Assembly: GCA_024277285.1 (NCBI GenBank)
Contig: JAJRVM010000340.1
Span: 1-55,942, forward strand
From: Planctomycetota bacterium
GTDB taxonomy: Bacteria; Planctomycetota; Planctomycetia; Pirellulales; Pirellulaceae
Direction of reading: 5' to 3'
Length of the DNA stretch: 55,942 bases
A program made the translations under genes and the position numbers. Positions 53,735-55,942 of this stretch are shown here, in pieces. The notes under the pieces are model-generated. The model was not told the origin of the DNA, did no database searches, and saw only the letters and a list, made by a program, of their open reading frames with translations. Position 1 is the first letter of the stretch. Each line of letters starts with the position of its first letter.

Positions 53735-54919
53735 TCAATGGAACAACACGGTGCTGGCAGTGAATCCGTGCATGAAGTTAGTGCCGGACACCGGGCCGAG
53801 TTCGCCGGCGGCAAAGAAGCCGGCCAGTGGGATGTCACCAAAATACTTCTGGATGAGCGCTGCGTCGTGATGCGGTTCGGGGAAGAGCCGCGAGCCACGT
53901 CCGTTGCAGGTGAATAAGAGGCCTGCCTGTGGTGTGGGTCGGGCTCCGTCGCGCACGGCGGCAAGCAATTGACGCATCTCTTCGTCTGCCGTCACATGGT
54001 CCCGCACATGAAACTGAACGGTTTGGCCGGGGCGAAAGAAATCCCCCACCGCGATCGTGCCGTCGTTCGGATCGATCCCCGTTACGTTGCGGACCAGAAA
54101 ATCGCCCTGTTCAAAGTGGTCTTGATACGCATTGACAACCCGTCCCAGGTGCAAGCCATTTTGGACCATTTGTTGTTCGCTGGTCGATAAGGTGTCGAAG
54201 ATTTCCTTCAGCTGCAGCAGCGCCGGTTTGCCACCAATCTGTTGCACCAGATTGCCCTCGGTCTTGGTCACGATCAGGTGTTGGCCAATAGGGCGACAGC
54301 CTTGCGAAACGACGGTGGTGGTTGTGAGCGACCCGCTGAGCATAATCGCCACGGCACCGGAAGTGTGTAGTTCGGGGCCGAAGAACAGCCGGCTGTCACC
54401 CGGTGCGGCACCGCCGCTGGCCATTCCACCCACAACACACGTACCGGGGCGATCTTCATTCAACCGCTCGAGCATCACGTCGGCAGGGAAGCTGAAGGGA
54501 TCGCCTAGCAGCAGCATCAGCGCGTCTTCGGGCCACTGATCTGCCAGCGAATCAGGCCACCCCACAATGCTGGCTCCGTCCGAAGTGCGCTCCAATTGCA
54601 GGTACATCGAGGTGATATCGGTATCGCCGAGCTGCGCGAGCCAAAGTGAAACAGCAGGTTGCTGTTCGACCTCCTGGCCGACACCGACGACCGATTCGGC
54701 TGTGGTGCCGATCAGCGCGGTCGGGCCGAGTAAGTCACCAAGCTGTTGTGCGATGCTGGCGTCAATGGCTGGGTACTCGGTCGAAATGAACAGAACGGCC
54801 ACGTGCGGAGCACCGTCAAGCTTCGTCAAGGCGTCGTGACACACTTCGTGAATCGCTTGTGCCAGGTCGGAATGCGTGGAAAGTGCCGAAGCGAATGCGT
54901 GGCAGTGACCATTGTTCAT
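53735..54919 (-). CDS. FIST-domain sensory protein
   Basis: A 394-aa cytosolic protein with FIST_N (~25-220; LIGTTAESVVGVGQEVEQQP, MLLLGDPFSFPADVMLERLN, CVVGGMASGGAAPGDSRLFF, GAVAIMLSG) and FIST_C (~225-375; PIGQHLIVTKTEGNLVQQIG, NGLHLGRVVNAYQ, GDFLVRNVTGIDPNDGTIAV, AGLLFTCNGRGSRLFPEPHHD). FIST proteins are predicted small-ligand (possibly amino acid) sensors, found as inputs of signalling proteins or, as here, free-standing. The late GDIPLAGFFAAGELGPV block is typical. No kinase or methyl-acceptor domain is fused and none is adjacent. No clear Shine-Dalgarno at the ATG 54919. Confidence 0.9.
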   Translation of the reverse strand: MNNGHCHAFASALSTHSDLAQAIHEVCHDALTKLDGAPHVAVLFISTEYPAIDASIAQQLGDLLGPTALIGTTAESVVGVGQEVEQQPAVSLWLAQLGDTDITSMYLQLERTSDGASIVGWPDSLADQWPEDALMLLLGDPFSFPADVMLERLNEDRPGTCVVGGMASGGAAPGDSRLFFGPELHTSGAVAIMLSGSLTTTTVVSQGCRPIGQHLIVTKTEGNLVQQIGGKPALLQLKEIFDTLSTSEQQMVQNGLHLGRVVNAYQDHFEQGDFLVRNVTGIDPNDGTIAVGDFFRPGQTVQFHVRDHVTADEEMRQLLAAVRDGARPTPQAGLLFTCNGRGSRLFPEPHHDAALIQKYFGDIPLAGFFAAGELGPVSGTNFMHGFTASTVLFH

Positions 54920-55085
54920 CGTATGATCTCAACGGTTCGGTGAAAGGAAGTGGACTTGGATTGTTCGGCAACGTTGACCATAATTCCCAAGTGGAAATCG
55001 ACACGAGATCCCATCATAGAGCGAGTGGACTCGTTCGATCAACCGCGCACGTTGAGGAAACACGTGGCAAACGCGGAAATGCTCC

Positions 55086-55259
55086 TCAGCGGCGAAGCAA
55101 CGTGAGCAGATATTCGCTTACCGAGTTGGCGACCTGCAGCACTTTCAAGTTCGCGCGGAAGAGCAGCTCGGCGCGCGACGTGCCGATCACGTTATCGGCG
55201 ACATCGGGATTAGACGCTTCATGAGCGCCAGGCTGCTTTGGGTTGTGGCCCTGTTGCAT
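55086..55259 (-). CDS. Possible very small protein with flagellar-rod-C-terminus-like helix
   Basis: A 57-aa frame from ATG 55259. Its last ~30 residues (GTSRAELLFRANLKVLQVAN then SVSEYLLTLLRR) resemble the C-terminal helix of flagellar rod/hook proteins, where an A-x-x-x-x-A-N-L-K-V-h-x-x-h-x-x-h pattern is typical. No Shine-Dalgarno, and the longer frame (to 55487) runs into the opposite-strand ATPase gene. It could be a genuine small protein, a remnant of a flagellar gene, or chance. Divergent from the ATPase gene, start to start only 59 bases. Confidence 0.35.
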   Translation of the reverse strand: MQQGHNPKQPGAHEASNPDVADNVIGTSRAELLFRANLKVLQVANSVSEYLLTLLRR

Positions 55260-55318
55260 TAAGATGGTACCGTCGTTCTTGAATTGAAGTTGGCACCGTC
55301 GACTGAGGAGTATGCGTG

Positions 55319-55942
55319 GTGGAGCAGTCATTCGAGAAACTGGGTACGTTTTATTTGGGACGCGTGAGAGATGTCGAGTCGCGTAAGACGAGCTCGGAAG
55401 ATCTGCTCTATGATGCCAAGGATCTGACGACGCACGCGCTTTGTGTCGGCATGACGGGCAGCGGCAAGACGGGACTATGCCTGTCATTGTTGGAAGAAGC
55501 GGGGCTTGATGGCATTCCGGCGATCGTGGTCGATCCGAAGGGAGACATTAGCAATCTGCTGTTGACCTTTCCCCAACTTCGCGCGGAGGATTTCAGGCCT
55601 TGGATCGACGAATCGGCGGCGGCGCGGAAGGAACAGACTCCCGATCAGTTCGCGCAGCAGACGGCCGACACGTGGCGCCAGGGATTGGCGGAATGGGGAC
55701 AGGATGGAGCGCGGATCGAGCGGTTTCGCAATGCGGTCGACATGGCGATCTACACGCCCGGTAGCAGTGCGGGGCTGCCGCTGACGGTGCTCAAGTCGTT
55801 CACGGCTCCGGCCGCCGCGATCGTCGACGATATTGATGCGTTCCGCGATCGTGTCGCGTCGGCTGCCGCCGGGTTGTTGGCACTGCTGGGAATCGACATC
55901 GATCCGATTCGCAGCCGCGAGTTTATTCTGGTGTCAAGCATA
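55319..55942 (+). CDS. HerA/DUF87-like P-loop ATPase, 5' part only
   Basis: The gene runs off the window; 208 codons are present. The start is GTG at 55319 (or 55316), with GAGGAG at 55305-55310. Visible are KLGTFYLGR near the N-terminus, the Walker A motif [20 protein letters not shown] (about residues 46-65), and [11 protein letters not shown], typical of HerA/FtsK-like ATPases that anchor a bound nucleotide near a DPKGD strand. The following [12 protein letters not shown] and EFILVS strings fit the helicase-HerA-type family with an insert. Members may translocate DNA or act in membrane-associated complexes; the exact role is unknown. Walker B and the arginine finger would lie beyond the window. 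Confidence 0.85.
   Translation, partial: MEQSFEKLGTFYLGRVRDVESRKTSSEDLLYDAKDLTTHALCVGMTGSGKTGLCLSLLEEAGLDGIPAIVVDPKGDISNLLLTFPQLRAEDFRPWIDESAAARKEQTPDQFAQQTADTWRQGLAEWGQDGARIERFRNAVDMAIYTPGSSAGLPLTVLKSFTAPAAAIVDDIDAFRDRVASAAAGLLALLGIDIDPIRSREFILVSSI

Noticed and set aside
1..55942. tRNA, rRNA, riboswitch or tmRNA genes
   Set aside because: No cloverleaf, T-box, or conserved riboswitch core was recognised in any spacer by eye; a covariance-model search would be needed to exclude small RNAs.

Overview
The window looks like a chromosomal segment of a planctomycete, most likely of the Pirellulales/Rhodopirellula type. This is inferred from family content, not from a marker gene. The signature families are a giant exoprotein with an LEPR-XLL-like leader and dockerin-like C-terminus, a DUF1559 pseudopilin-like protein ending in the H-X9-DG motif, a PSCyt1/DUF1549 protein beside a DUF1501 protein, a DUF1080 protein, a formylglycine sulfatase, an 'RLRTLLLL'-type LRR membrane protein, and several exported carbohydrate-active-like enzymes. 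Genes are mostly single units with long repeat-rich spacers. No rRNA, tRNA, CRISPR array, transposase, integrase or phage gene is visible.

Layout. 1-600: array of ~220-bp interspersed repeats. 594-9000: EboE-like protein (-), plant-type glutaminyl cyclase, HlyD-like adaptor, terpenoid-cyclase-toroid protein, mogA (-), SGNH hydrolase. 9467-26953: a single 5828-aa modular exoprotein with its own candidate promoter and a strong intrinsic terminator. 27164-29188: DUF1559 protein and PIG-L deacetylase. 29300-29605: second, inverted copy of the 220-bp repeat. 29710-35362: DUF1080 protein, double alpha/beta-hydrolase (-), an unknown protein, glycine-zipper lipoprotein (-). 36385-43661: three minus-strand exported enzymes (sulfatase, GHL10-type glycosidase-like, DUF6259-like). 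44183-47192: serA and an exported TIM-barrel-like protein. 47665-51092: a short PSCyt1/DUF1549 protein, a DUF1501 protein whose Tat leader is out of frame, and a Gfo/Idh/MocA oxidoreductase starting in an ATGA overlap. 51353-55942: LRR protein, FIST protein (-), a very small ORF (-), and the start of a HerA/DUF87-like ATPase cut by the window edge.

Functional reading. Sulfatase, GHL10-like and DUF6259-like proteins, the exported TIM-barrel protein, DUF1080 protein, two-domain esterase, DUF1501/DUF1549 pair and Gfo/Idh/MocA oxidoreductase fit the planctomycete habit of degrading sulfated or decorated polysaccharides. They are not packed as one operon, so a shared pathway is inference. serA, mogA and the glutaminyl cyclase are housekeeping-like singletons.

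No complete new defence, mobile or biosynthetic system is evident. The most unusual material is (i) the architecture of the giant protein: a metzincin-like domain that has lost every zinc ligand and the catalytic Glu, a six-blade propeller inserted inside a PPC-like domain, and an unfamiliar ~100-aa module present about seven times; (ii) at least four dispersed intergenic repeat families; and (iii) signs of decay or sequence error in the PSCyt1/DUF1501 pair.
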